Assembly (NCBI GenBank): GCA_035582835.1 | Contig: JAYKAV010002650.1 | Location: 421,675 to 485,674, forward strand | Direction: 5' to 3' | Origin: Phoebastria nigripes | Lineage: Eukaryota; Chordata; Aves; Procellariiformes; Diomedeidae | Length of the DNA: 64,000 nucleotides | Shown here: piece by piece, positions 46,515 through 61,500 of the stretch | Layout of the letters: each line of letters starts with the position of its first letter | Position numbering within the stretch: position 1 is the first letter of the stretch | Made by a program: the position numbers and the translations under genes | The notes under the pieces: generated by a model | Database searches by the model: none | What the model was told of the DNA's origin: nothing | The model's input: the letters and a program-made list of their open reading frames with translations, nothing else

Positions 46515-49500
46515 CTGCAAGAGATTAAAAAGAGAAGAAAGGTTACCTTTACTGTTGATGAACAGCTACAGAAACCTGAAAGAAGCTGGTTTATCCAAAC
46601 TCCTGTATTTGTGTTTACACTGCTCCTCCTGCCTTCCCTCCCCTTAGCTTAATTTTTTTTTTTTAATTAAGGCAAAAGATAGTTTCTTAAAAAGTGTATT
46701 TGAACTCAGTCACTGTTTTCAAGTAACATTGGAAGTTCTGAATGGCGTTAAGAAACTTGAGACTGAGCTGCTCCATCTCCATTGCCCTTTTGTCAGTTTA
46801 GATTGCAAATTATTGGGAGAGTGACAGTCTCTTTACGCCTATGAACAGTTGTGACAGCAGAATGGCACCGTGCCTGAAGGAGCTACTCTAATGCGAGTAT
46901 ACTAACAATCTGCTGCATCATACAGTTAACTGTCACCTGCAAAACGGGAGTTTGAGGGACAGTAAAAGCGGACTGCTGCAAGAAGATAGCTCTCAGTTGG
47001 AAAAATGCTCTTTCCACACAATGTGCTGGCACTGCTCATTCAGAGCTACAGCATTCCGCACTACTCCAGCCCTGAGATACCAGATGCCTTCTGGAAGTGA
47101 CTCCAGCTAGAAGCGCTGATAACTACAAGAACACCTGCTTTCTCAACTCCGGGATACTTGAGACAGAAAGATCAGAGTTCATTTTTTTCTGAAAATCCTT
47201 TAAAATCTGATGCATTATGAAATAACCTTCCATTTGGATTTATAAAAGCAGAAAAAAAAATTCCATAAAATGCATTTATCTCCACGACATATTGTGACTT
47301 TTCATCTCCCATTTCTAAAGTGTTTATTGTAATCACTAGAGTTTTCCTCCCACTCTGTTTTTAACATCCTCAAACTAGACTCTCAACTCAACCTGTATTC
47401 CTGGGCCGGGGGTTCGGTAAGGACTTCTGAGGAAGGATGGTGGGTCAGCACTTTGGTCTTTTAGGCTATATGGTCAAACAGCTGCATATCCATGTGTTTC
47501 TATAGTTAAAAAATCCACCTAACCAGAGACAGAAGATATATTTAATGGTGAGGGACAAGTGCAGTAAGGCAATACTTGCTGTGCACTATCACATGAATAC
47601 AAGGAGGAGATGCCAGGATTTTTTAATGTCAGGTTTTCTTGGTTAAAGAGGTTTTTAAGGATCTGTAAAACCAAGACAAGCCCACCTTTGCAGATGACTG
47701 CATTAAGTTTGCTGTTGAAACTCATCTAGATCCCATCCAAAGGAAACTGACCTCGCGTTCTGGCTCTTAACACACTTTAAATAATCTTCCAACTGTGCCC
47801 CTGTCTGAGATACATGCAGGCTTGATTTTTGGTGTGAGGATGGGATGCACATCTTTCCTGGAATAGTGTTTGAAGTGTCAGTGCTTTCCCCAAAGAAAGT
47901 ATGATTATTCAGATTTCTCTCTTTATGGGCTCTTTACTGATTCTTCATTAAACCCATCTTCAGAATGACTCATCGTCCGCATTATCAGCACTGCAGTAGG
48001 GAGAGACTGAGATTTGCCTTCCACAAGAAAGGAACACCATAACTTACAACTCGGTCACCAGCATTGCCACTGTTTGCTGTCTTGAACTTGCATTGAGTCT
48101 TGTCATACTTCTCTCTAACCAGTAAATTAAGACTAGAGGGACTTTAAGACTTCAGGAAAGCCATCATCAAGGAAAAATCAAGGAAAACTTAGTGACAGCA
48201 GCACGATATACACTTACACCCTCACAATATATTTACAAACCACAGATGTGCAGAAAGCACTGTAGGATGTCTCTGGTAGGGAAAAGATGGTCACACTTTA
48301 TTTCCATATGTTAATGAGAAAGATGGATTTTGTGGTTAGAGAGAGGACACCTATGACATAGAACATCTTTTTAAAGAATACAAATACAGTATGAGAATAA
48401 ACTAAGACCAGTATATGTGAAGATTAATTTAGCACATAGCTACTCGTGCACATTTCCTGCCATCTCCTTTTTCCACAGCAGTGCATTCCAATTCAAATGA
48501 AGCCTGCAAGATTTGTCCCTTACGTTTATTTAATGACGTAACCTGGACTAATTCTCATAGCTGCTCCACAAAGGGATGTTTTAGGACAATGCAAAGTCAG
48601 ATGTTCCTCAGCGCAAGGCTCTTAATACAGAGGGGTTGCTCAGTTAGACCAACAGCTCCTGGTTGTCAGCTACCTATTCTTGTCTTCAAACCCTTACCAT
48701 TTGCGAGATCTCATTTGAACCTCACCATGTGAAAATAAGCTACAGATAAGAAAGAAAAGTCCATGAAAGCAAGAACTGCAGGAGGGCCTTAAAGGGATTT
48801 AAAGAAGCTATGAAAGATATACTTAATTTATGCTTGGGCCTGAGACTTCAGATTTTCACAGAACTTGAGATGGTATTCAAGGAAATGTAATACCATAAAA
48901 CAAGTCTCGTTCAATAGTCTGTAACCTGACAGATGAAGCAACGTGTTTGACCTCTTCCTTTTGCAGGAATACCACGTTAAGACTTGAAACTACCTTACCC
49001 TGACAGTCAACAGCATAAATCCAGTTGAAACTATGCACTTGGCCCTAAGCTAGTAAAAAATACTCCAGGCCACTGATTTGCTTAATTCCCAGCCCAGGCT
49101 GCCTTACTCCTATGCTGCTGAAACCAAGCCTGGCACACTCCATGCAGCACCTTCATACCTGCTGGGCCTCTAACAGACAATATTAAGGTCTATTCGGAAT
49201 ACACTCTTTAGGGTTTTTTTTAGCTGGTTGGGTTTAGTGGGTTTTGGGTTTGGTTTGTGGGGGCAGGATTCAGGCATTCAAGGATAAGTTGATTTTTTAA
49301 GAAAATTATAGTTCCAGTAACAATCACGCAGAAAATACCTTCAACTTCAGAGACTGGTTCGACAAACCACATTAACCACACTTGGGGAGAAAAGTTATCA
49401 GTGAGAAGTAGTTTGGATGGAACAGAGTTTGTGTCTTTGCTTTACTTCAGGATACTTAAACCAAGGGCCCTAGGTTAGGGCTGTGCCACGTCAGCTAAGA

Positions 49501-52500
49501 GCAGTCTTCTGAGAGGAGGAGGAGGAGGAGGGGAGAGAGAGACGAAGAGGTCAAAGACAGTCTGTCATAGAGCCAGGCTGTGGAGGGAAACCACAGAAGG
49601 AAGCCAGACATACAAGGCTGAGGCAAGCCTTCCATTGAATAGAAATGGATAGTGTGTACCTCATTCTCACTTCAGCATCTTCTCCCCATTTAAAGAGAAG
49701 AAACAAAAATTCAACACTAAATATATTTCACAAGTTTGCTAATGCAAACAACTATATGTCATCCTTTTATAAAAACCAAAACCCCTCATTTCCACACAAA
49801 CATCGGTTTTCTGGTTAGATTAGTACATGCAGCCACTTTGTGTCTTTTCAACAGATTGTGTAAGTCTTTCCACAACTGCCTTGTGCTGGAACTGGAGCAC
49901 TTCAAACAGAAGCATCCTGAAGGATCCCATACTCTGCCCCTTTGCAAAGGTTTGGCTCAGTTTAAAAAGGAACCTGACTCATGGGTATCATCACTGAACC
50001 TGCAAAATGCCCATAATCACTGATATCAAAGGGTTTATTCACACCACTGAAACCTGAATGTCAAATCACCATGTGTAGCACAAACTTCTTTTTAACCTTC
50101 TGCAGCTGCTGAGAGCTAAAGCAGAAATTGTTTCTACCAGCAGATTTTCATGACCTGCATGCAGTGCAGTTGGGATACTACATGGCCCAAATACTGTAAG
50201 TACAAACTAAAAAAAAAATCCAGTCTTAAAAACATCCAAGTTTTGAACTGGACCACACACCCTCCCTCAGTTAGGCAGAACTTAGGTTATAAAGTCAGAC
50301 TTACTCGTATTAATTGAGTCATGCTCAGTCTAGGCTGTAAAACTGTGGGTTTAGTTTGGAAACTGTCAATACTAAAGCATTTTCTTTACAGACTTACAAA
50401 GCTAGAGCATACAGCAGTAAGGAGAAAACAATTCTAGAAACATGATTACATATGATTAAGAGTCAACAAATAATAGTTCCATATTCTAGATAAACCAAAG
50501 CTCATAAATTCCCAATTACCAGAATTACCAAATAGTGTAAAGTTTAGAAGTTAGCTTCCTTCCTTCTGCTCTCCCCTACCTCCAAGTTCANTGTTGTTTC
50601 AAAGACTTGTAAGAAAACACCATCTACCTGGAACCAACTCCAAATGTGCAAAGTGAAGCATCCATTATTTCCTTTGTTGTGAGCTGTTCACGTTCAAGAT
50701 GCCTTCCTCAATTTTTCATTTTATGTTTAAAGTACACAAATACGAAAAATTGTGTGTAGCCATTTCTGAGATGTCCCAGAACACCCTTGTAAGTGAAGAC
50801 TATAGCAGTGAGCATAAAGCAGCACATTCAGCAACGGCTCGTTCAGCCTGCTTTCAATGAAAGGAAAAGTGACAAGAACAGTACAGTTTTACTGTTCTAT
50901 CCAGGAAAACACCAAAATCCATGACCTGTAGATGATTACTTACTGGAAAATGTAACTAAATGTCATGTAAGACCACAAAAAGGACAGTACCTTTCAAAAC
51001 ACTGTTATAGGCACCCTAAAGCAAACCAAAGTCCTGATTCATGTTTACCTGTGTCTTTCTTAAAAAATAAGAGAATTCTGCTAAATGTGTCTTAACACTT
51101 CCATGTCAGATCAACTGTATATCCAAAGCAGCTGGAGGAATAGCTGTTACGCAGCAGTTTGGTGAAGGTCTGTCAAGAGGTTAGACCAAAACCTGTCTAT
51201 CAATGCTTAACTACTAATTAAGGAAAAGAAACATCTTTAGGGAATCCAAGGAGACAGCACTCAGTTTTTATTGACAGACAAACCAGGGTACAAACTAATT
51301 CTTCAGATAACTCCCAGGATAGGTTTGTGTGTGTTTGGTTTTAGGCACTCAATTGAATATGATGCCACAGGCCACCCACAAATAAGTTTCAGAGAGGGAA
51401 AATTGATGGGAGATGGCAGAAGAGACATCGCTCGTCTAAAGTCTTAGAAGAAGGTTCAGCAAACTGGCTCCAGCCAAAGACAGTACATTCATTAATGCTT
51501 CTAGCAGGGCTTCCATACTCAGCCTTGTGTTCAGCTGAGAAAACACAGCAGCTGGAAGTTTGCCTGGATTTCACTGGAGAAAGAGATGTTGAAGACACTC
51601 CACCAAGTGACAGGCCCACTGGGCTGTGATGATTCTTTTCCCTGATCTAACTGCTTTGTTAAGTTCGAGTAAAACTGCCAATTTCCCAGCTTGTTTTTTT
51701 ATCCCATCTCAGTTAATAAAGATACTCCTCTAATCTCTCTCTCTCATTTCCTTCTTGATCAGATGCCCAGTAGTTTCTTGGTTTAAAAAAACCCCACACT
51801 TTGGAGCATCTTCAAAGCACCCTCCAGGTATTAATTTAGTTTTAAAACCATGTGAGGAAAGTATTATTTCCATTTCATAGCAGAAACTGGCTGTAAGGTT
51901 CAAAGTTTATTCATGGTACAAATACTAAAGTTGTGCTTCAGTTTAAACTGATATGGTTTGTTTGGAAAGAAGCACATGTGAAGCAATCTGATTTAGCTGA
52001 AGAAGTATCAAAGACGCAATGTCCACTATGTGGACATGCTTCATAACCTGATGTAGTTCACATCGCTTTGGTACAAACCAGGCATCCATAGTTTTGGTCA
52101 TGAGAATCTGATTTATTACAAGGTTGATCACACAGAGGGAATACCAGTGATTTATTAAATACCAAACTTCCCTAAGCTGATCATGCAATTTAAGATTATC
52201 TCTACTAATTCAGGATTCCTTTTTTCCAGATATAACCACCACAGCTATAATAATTTCTTGCTATATCCAGCAAGCTGTGCAGTTTCTTACACTGTATCTG
52301 AAACTGAAATCTCTTCAAGGACAAATGATGATGCTTCAATCACCATCTCCTACCCTTCACACCCAACTAACTACCCTTGGGATGAGCGGCTGTTTATTTT
52401 TTCTTTTTTAAATACAAGTAATCAGTGGCTTTTCTCTTTTTAATGTGGCATATTAAAGTGGGTTTAGTACCAGATACAAGAGCAACTTTAGAAAGTTAAA

Positions 52501-55500
52501 AAGTTTATTAAAAAAACCTATAGTGGTGAGGAGCAGAGCTGCAGGCAAAACTGCAATCACTTTGTGCCCTCCGGATCACGCACCAGTTTCAGGTTCCAGC
52601 CAAGTCTCAAACACACTGATTTCCATTTGAAAATTGACAGAACAGGTCCAACAGGCTTTACACGGCAAATTTGTCTCCCTGTTTGCAAACCTCAAAACTC
52701 ACAAGCCATCTCAAGTCTGTGGGGATGAAAATCACCACGGATTATGAACCTTACAGGACAAAGATGCTTATTTTGTGATTAATAATGTTTATTTTTTTAG
52801 TAACTGACCCTATTTCTTACCCAAAGTTAAGTGGTATAATTCTAGCAATCCCCAGCAAATTTAGAAGAGAGCACATCTCAACTGTGACAATCCAGCTGTG
52901 ATGTGTTGAGTCAGTACTGGTGAGAGGAGAGTAAAAGCCCCATGGTTCATAGCAATGCACGCAAAAGTGGCACAGAAAGAAAAATCTATTTTAAGGAAGA
53001 TCAAAAAATAAGATGGCCACAGAAATGTTAATAAATAATATTTTAAAAGTCACTTGATGTTTTGGGAGTTATTTTCAAGTAACTTAGCTTGCGCTTTGTA
53101 ATTTGTATAGTTCACAATCTGGAAAGTTTTGGGGTTGAAATGGTACATTCCCAACTAAAACATTTATGTGGAAAACTTAGTCTCCAACAGCAACCCCATA
53201 TTCTACCTCACGCAGGTGTACCTCTACACTACTGAGCTACCAGATATATCAAACTACCTTGACCTTTGATTTTCATCCTGTAATTTTTGCCTTTCTTTTT
53301 CAAGTGTCATGTTTTAAAATATCCTCCACTGATGAAGTATTATGGAGTGAAGTACTCCTGCCAAAACCTACTTTCTTGGTAATCTGAGGATGGGGGTTAG
53401 CTTCTTAAAACATAAGCCAACACAGAATTAGAGAGGCAGTAAGCCAACATTTTAACAGTGTCTTTTAGGCCAATCTTTATGAACACTTTCATGTTTTTAT
53501 ATCTTCCAGTGAATAAGGGTTTATAATTCAAAATTAAAGGTATACTGGATATTTTCGTTTTAGCTTCTCTCCTCTTTCCTTCTTTGGGTAAGGAATCAAA
53601 TGGGATGTGAGTGGAATAGAAGAGGGAATAAAACACATTAAGGTAAAAAATTTTAATATGCAGGCTCTCTCCCTCTAACATACTCCCTTTGCAGAGGGGA
53701 AAAACCCAAAGATTTCAGCCATCCACGGAAGGCTACAGCTTTGTAAAGAAAACCAGATTAGCTGCTCACAGATNTACTTGCTACCTTTCTGGTTTTTCTG
53801 TGGCACTTCACTGGGAAGAAGTTATCAGTTAAATTTCTGGTTAGAAATGTTCTGTGTAAGTATGGGAGTCCTGAACCCATTCATAGCAGGAAGGAAACAG
53901 TTTTATGAGCTAAAATTTATGAGTCCTAGTGACAAACTCCCACCAAGAACAACGAAGCAGCAGGTTACGCCAGTTTTTATAGGACAGGAACAAACTCTTG
54001 AAGTCCGGTTTCCTACCACAGCAGCCCACAGTCTTTTCTCCTCAGTTAAGTACAAGGACTGGAAGCTTAGAGGCGCTAGGCAGCTTAAAAATCACTTCTC
54101 GGTAATTCAGCGTCTTTATTTATTTGTATAGCAGGCAAGGAAAGGGGAATAAGAAGTTTCATTTGAACATCAGTAGAGTTGCCCTTCCTTTGAGAAAAAG
54201 CGAGAGGCAGTACTTGTATTTCCCTCTTTCTTTAAAACTGTACAAGATTAGTGTATCTGTGGAGATTTTTCTGCAATCCCATGTCCTGTTTTAACCCAGA
54301 TCACTGCTAAGTCTTCAGCTGAAAATGCCGCGTGACAGCACACCCAGAACACAAATCCTGGATGTACACATACATGTTCAGGATTGGGAAAGAAGAGAAA
54401 AGAACATCAGCATGGGAAGGGAAGCTGTGTAAGGTATTGGAAAGCAAGCCCAAATCCCAGTGCAGCACACAGTACAATTATTCATGGATTGCTGTGGTCA
54501 GACCGTTTCTCTAGGGCCTGGGGAAGGGAAGGAGACTAAAGCTTTTTAAGACAGTCTCCATTCCAATTTCCTCTCACCCCAGGTCTCTGACAGACCCCTC
54601 TGACCTCAGTTTCATTCTTCCCCTCTCCTGCTCTGGGTTAGCTCCAGGGCTCGTCTGCTGCGTAGGTCTAGGGGGGCTGCGCAGAATAAAATGTCTTTGG
54701 CAGCATTTCTGGCCCTGCTTCTTCATTTTTGTTCTGTTTTTAAAAGTTACTAATAGTTTATTTAAGAGGAGGAGGAAAGAAGAATGTACCCTACATGCCA
54801 GGGAAACTTTTTCTTCTGGATTCTCATAGTGGCTCTTTGCCTTAAAAGGGAATCTTTGCTTGGCCTCTGGATGCTCTGCTGTAAACAGTCGGTGCCAAGG
54901 CATGGCAGGCATGTTAAGGATGACAAGTGCCATAACATTATTTCATAATGCTGCTTCTCAACAGAAAGCCCAAAACATTCTGTAGGGCCAAACTGAGTTC
55001 TAGCTGGTGCTGCTGGCAAAGCAAGGAGAACATCGGGCACCTGCACACGCTATGTCTCTGTCTCTGGTACATCAGGCCTTTCTGTTCCCTTTGGTAGGAC
55101 TCCCCACCCACCTACTGGTGAAGGGTCTAGAGAACAAGTCTTATGAGGAGTGGCTCAGGGAACTGGGGTTGTTCAGCCTGGAGAAAAGGAGGCTGAGGGG
55201 AGACCTTATAGCTCTCTACAACTACCTGAAAGGAGGTTGTAGCGAGGTGGGTGTCGGTCTCTTCTCCCAGGTAACAAGTGATAGGACAAGAGGAAACGGC
55301 CTCAAGTTGCACCAGGGGAGGTTTAGATTGGATATTAGGAAAAATTTCTTCACTGAAAGGGTTGTCAAGCATTGGAACAGGCTGCCCAGGGAAGTGGTTG
55401 AGTCACCATCCCTGGAGGTATTTAAAAGACAGATGTGGCACTTAGGGACATGGTTTAGTGGTGGACTTGGCAGTGTTAGGTTTATGGTTGGACTTGATCT

Positions 55501-58500
55501 TAAAGGTCTTTTCCAACCTAAATGATTCTATGATTCTACTTCTTTCCCTCCTTCTCTCTTCCCTTGCACATCACCTCCCAGCGCTAGCTCAGTGTTTGCC
55601 ATACTGTTTGCCCATAGTGGCATGTCAGCTGAATATTGACTGCCTTTCAAAGTACAATGCTGAAACTCCCAGGTATTTGCTGGTGGCCAGGTACTACTGC
55701 TGCTCCTTCTCTTCTGCTCAGGATCCCCCATCTTCTCTTCAATGCAGCTCTGGGAAGAACGGCTACAGAGGCAAGGCCAGGCATGCGAACAGCTCAGTTA
55801 ATGCTACAAAAATGCGCAGAGTGCATTCTTGTGGTAAAACACGCTGGACTAGACTTTCCTTTCTTCTCTGGGCGTACCTGCCAGAACTCCTCCCCCAGAC
55901 CAAGAGGAGGTATCCAGCCTCTCTGGTTGCCTTTGGGGAGGGTCTTCTGACTATATAATCCTTGCACTGGTCCAGGTTCCCCTCCAGTCAACACAGTTGG
56001 GAGGGGCGGAGTGGGACAGAGTCCTAGGAACGCAAGGTAAGTGATGTCAGATGGGAGACAAACAGATTATTTATTTCTAGGAGCCAGTGATGCAATTTAA
56101 AAGGAACCATCCACTACTAGAAACAGAGAAAATTACCTTACCCAAGCAGATAACCTGTTGTTCTTCATTTTGAAATGTTCTCTTTTACCTTTGTGCCAAA
56201 AAGCCCTTATATCCAAACCAGGAGGTGCCAACATGAAGCCTCAGTAAGACTCATTTCCTAAGCGATTTACTAGTGTCCAGATTTTTGGTAACTTGGGGAT
56301 TAGGAAAGAAAAAGGACACAAATCTTTCCTAATGTTTATTTTCAAGAGCTCTCCGTGGAGCCAAATTAGGTCTGTGGTAAGAGAGATTCAGTAGGTCATA
56401 GATTAACAGTGTTGCAACAATGAATTTATCCAATGCTTAGAACAAACCATACAGCAGAACACTGCATCATAGGTGCCCAAGTCCTGAGCCTGTGACAGAC
56501 ATGGTTCTTGCGTTTGTTTTTAAGTCTCCGATTGTAGGTGAACTCTGGCTGTCTGACAAAGGAAGCCAAAAACTGAGCAGAAAGAGGGCAAATCCCTGCT
56601 TGAGAAGGTGTCTCGTACTATATTCTCCCCTGCTTGCAACTCCTCCTCCCCTAGAACGGCACTCTCAGACAAGACCCTGGCACAAAGGGACAGGAGAGGC
56701 CATGCCATACTAACTCTCTGCCCAGCCATTCATCAGTTCATCAGCTGAAAATACAGGCTGGAGCTCTGTGTTCTGGGGTTTGTCTTGTTAACATGCAGCT
56801 CATTTCAGTCCCCAGGTGCACTCACTCCAAACCCATCAGGCCCATACACAATACCAAGGTAAGGATGCTCCTGTATCCTTGTCTCCCTTAGAGGAAAAAT
56901 GTCATTTGTATTCTAGCAACACAAATGCTTCCTCATCATCCTCCATTGCTAAATATACTCCCATACTGCAGCTAGACAGTATGAACAGGATTCATTTCAC
57001 CTAGCCACAGATATCTGCATATGTAGATGTTTCTTTCTGAATTGGCTCTCTAAGGACCTTTTAAAGTCAGCAGAGATAAATAGTTTTTTCTCTATACTGG
57101 AAAACATTTCAGTCCAAGGCAGAGATCTATAGTATACCTTAAATTTCTTTAATTAAAACACACAGGCAAAGGAGAAAAGTGGCTCTCAACTGAGAGCAGA
57201 CAGTGGCAGAGATACCAAGCCTGGTGCTGTTACAGATGCTGCGTGCTGCAGTGGGGAGATCTCCCACACTACAGAGCCACGAGAACAAGTGACCTGCACC
57301 AAGATTTGAAAGCAAGTAAGTTTTGGGGTGGCTTTTAACACCTTTTGCACATCAGGGAAGGCAAATATAGGCCTGTCAGGTTTATTATTATAATACTCAG
57401 AACAGTGGTTTTTTCAACACATGATTTGAAATTTTGGAGGCCAGAAAAAATGCTTGCAAAGAACAAGTAAAAACTAAAAAGAACATAATTGGCAAAAAAG
57501 TCCGTATCTCTCTTTCAAGGTTTTTAGGCTCTGCAAATTGAAAGAAAATGTAAATGTACTGCAGTAAAAACACAGAAACTTCTTAATTAACATACCTATT
57601 CCCTGTGTGTTTTCAGACATGTCTATTAACTTCAGCTGTGGTTTATTTATTTATTTATTATCCTGTAATCTTCTATTGGAACACACTTAATCCGTATGAA
57701 GTTTGTAGAGCTGGCAGGTTGCAATGCTATCTTTTTATTTCTAAACTGTGCAAATTTGATTTGGAAACCTCATGGCCTCGTAAATGTGGGATTTCACAAC
57801 GTAGCTAGCACAGAGTTGCTTTTCAGGATAGAACTGTGCTTTAATTGCTGGGAATTATTTCACCATGGCAACCTGGCTTCAGCAGTCAGACTTCTTGCTA
57901 TATAGCCCAAGATACACAAACGCAGTCAGTCTACTCTGCTCAGAGGCTACCAGGGTGCAGACAGGTTTGTCTTTGTAAGAAGTGTTTTAGTTTCCTCACT
58001 GCCTTTTTGCCTTGCAAGCTCTCTTTGTACAATGAAAAACATTTATCTAACAATACTAACTAGTTTTAAGTACTACTGTAGCCTCAAGAAAACCTGCAAC
58101 AAAGGAAGTATGTTAGATATGCAGGTGAAGCTCACCACCTTACCCACATACTATGTTTTGGAGAACAGGTACATATAATGCCTAATGTAATCTGAATTTT
58201 ACAATTCTCAACTTTTAAAAGTCTACAAAATTGTTTTAAAATATATTTTATAATTATACTGTGCAGTATGAAAGAAGGCAATATGGACTACATGACGGTC
58301 CCCAAACAGTTAATGAGAATACTCACTCTGAGAGTCTGTGCTCTCAATAGATAAATATTTTTCAACATGGTGCAACATGTCAGCTTGCAGCTGAGCTCAG
58401 TCATAGTTGTTGTCTCTCTCCTCAGCTCTCCAGAGGCAAGAAAGAGTAAAGGACTGTCTTTTTACTTCTGGCAGGACTGGGCAAATTACAACTATTTAGG

Positions 58501-61500
58501 CACAAAAAGTGTCTTGCATTGGAAGGATAAGTTAGTTATTTTTGTTTGGAAGAAAGTGAAAACAAATTCATCACCTGCCTTGCTACTACAGTTCCACCTT
58601 TGAAAACGTCATCTATATGTAATCACACAGTAGGCAGGACTTCAACAGCTGAATCCTTCACATGAACACAGTCTGGTTTACACGTAAAAGGTGTGGTTTA
58701 ATACGACAGAAAAGTGCTAGGGCACACCAGAACTGAGAGTGTACATAGAAACACAGGTAACAACATAGCTACTTCAAACATCTTAGCTTTTTTGTAGGAG
58801 CTTCAGTAAACAATATAAACTCAATTAGATATATAGCATGGGAAAAAATTGTAATTTGTTTTCACTATTCATAAGCAATTTTGCATGCCTGCACCTGTAA
58901 ACTCACTTTTAAAGCATTTGTACTAGCACACACATGTGCATCTCGTTGCATTGAGACACACAGCTGTGAGGAATTCAATTACCTATGCAGTCATGAGTTA
59001 TTGAACAGGTTGGGCAAAGAAATACCAATGTGAACCAGCAGCCCCACCTGAAATTTTCATCCACTGTATCAAGCTCCACAAACTCATCGCTTACACTTTA
59101 AATCAACTACAGCATTTTAATTAGGAAGGATATGTATTTACTAGAAATGACCATGGGTCAAGGTCAGTTCTCTCTCAATGGCAGCTTTGAAGATCAAAAA
59201 TGGATCTTTTTCTTAATATTTTGGCTTTAATTTAAACCAAAGTTAGTTCAGGGAAGTCCCACCTCTCCTGGTATGCCTTAGATCAGATCCTGTGATGAGA
59301 AATGGTGCCTTTCAGTCTTAGTATATGAACTATCTTGTTAAACAAAAAACCTGAAATCCATAGTTAGAAGGCACAACTGTGTCTCCCCACAGGGTAAGAG
59401 AGAGTTGAAGGTAAAAAGAATCAAAGCATTATCTTAATTAGGTAACTTTCATTAACAAATTATATGTACAAAACATTCACTAATCTAACCATGTAGTTAA
59501 TTTTTAAACTTTACAACAGAATGATGCAATGTTTTGTTCAGTTTTGTCATCAATAGCACACAGCTGTTTCAGTATTTCCTAGAAAACAGCACATTAAAGT
59601 TTTGCTTTCTGTACAGTAGAGGAAGAAAAATCTAGTTAAAATACAAACTCTATGGAATCATGGGTCAAAGAAATGAATATTTGAATGACTGATTGAAAAA
59701 AATAGTAGGGTGGATAATAGTTTAATTACTGGTACAGTTAGATCAGCCACTGTTAATTAGCTCATGAGACAGCAGCGATTCCCAACCCTAATTTATTACT
59801 TTTCAGGATACACCAAGGGAGACCGAAAAGCTTAAGTAGAAGCACCTTTACAGACGTGTACTGATCCATTAGCAATGAGAAAAAAACCCAAACCATAGAT
59901 ATATTCAAACTTGTATTGTTACCTCCAAGGGCTTGCTGAAATACAAATTCATTCTTTTAATTAAATGCTGAAACTGCAGCCAATAAATTGGTTAAGGAAG
60001 ACTAGTAATTTTAAAAAATAAATATTAAAATCAGAGGCAGAGTTGTGTGCAGAATTTGTTTCATTCCCTTGGCTGCACGTGTGAATGACAAGCAATATCT
60101 TTAACTGTTCCTGTGGATTTGCAATTAATCTGTTCACACAAGCAGAGACCAACATCTAAGATTCTTCCTCAAAACCCAATGTGAAGTCATGCTTTTACAC
60201 TAGCTTTTGGAACCCAACATCACACTTCAAAACAAGGGATAATTATGAACAGCTGACTCTCTTCAAGCACAGCCTGCATTGCTCACCTGAGAAGCCCTGT
60301 TTCAATTCCTGGCAGCAACCGACAGTTCATACTGGTTTTGCAGAGATGTAACCATACTAGTCATGCATAGCTGCGCTAGTCGTTTCACTGCGAAGAAATG
60401 AAAGATGGTCCCTAACCAGTGAAGAAGTCTCTCTCAAGAGAGTAGTTTACTATCATTGTTGGGTGATCCAGTTACTTCTCAGTATTTAAGTCTCTACTTC
60501 AAAAATCGATAGGAATCCTTCTCAAAAAGCTTGTGACTGGAATCACTTAACAGATAAGTTAACTTGACTACTAAATAAGATGCGTGGATTTATAAAAAAA
60601 AAAAAAAAACAAAAACACCACCACAAAACACCACAACCAAACTTGATGTATTTGAATGATGTACCTAGACATGAAAAAAAGCTTTGTATGCTGAAAAACA
60701 TCAGAAAAATAAGTATTTCAGTTGAGACAGAATAGTTTCCCCGCTGTCCCACACAGATGGTGGTCTCAAGACCCCAGGCTCTATCTTTTCCCTGCACAGG
60801 TTTGTTCTGAAGAAATAAGGCNGTCACATCAAAACTGAGGACTTTGTATAATGAAGAATCAGCAAAACCTAGTTTATCACAATTTCCTTTCCCCTGTCTT
60901 GCCAAATGCATCCTGCTGATTGTCAGCACTTATCCCTGTAAGGCTTTGGTGTTCTGAATCTGGGATTTGTGGTTACATTGGATTGAAGAGCAGATCTGGG
61001 TTAAGTGTCTGGAGTGTGAGTGGAGCTACCAAGGGTACCTAATGTCATCTCTCCTGTGAGTGAATTTTCATAGATCACCATGAAGAAGCCCAAGCCTTCT
61101 TTCTTCATTATCCCCATGTACTTTGTATGGTGTGCTGGCATTTTTTTTTTTCAGGTATTAAGCTGTCCTGAGAGTTTTAGTCACTACCTGCCTTTCTGAG
61201 GACAGCTGCGCTCACTGCTGATTCTTCCTTTTTTAAAAATAAAAGGAATTACACAGACATCCACAATGTTCCTTTCACCCGGGGAGCATCTGCTATCACC
61301 AGTCCGTGCTGCTGAAAAAAAGGCACTTCTAAACTTATTTCAGTACCAGACAGAAATGAACTTGGAAAATTAACAGACCAGCGTTTTCTGACAAGCTCAA
61401 ACAACCTGGCTCCAGTGTTAATGGACTCCATTAACTCCAAGAAGTGTTTTTTTCTTCAGAAAGCTGGAAGAAAGGGTTAATCCATACATCTAATACCCTT

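Noticed and set aside
54574..54933. 119-codon minus-strand frame as an alternative MOB2 first exon
   Set aside because: There is no phase-2 donor at its end giving a Gly-Lys-Ser junction, and no similarity to MOB2 or other proteins.
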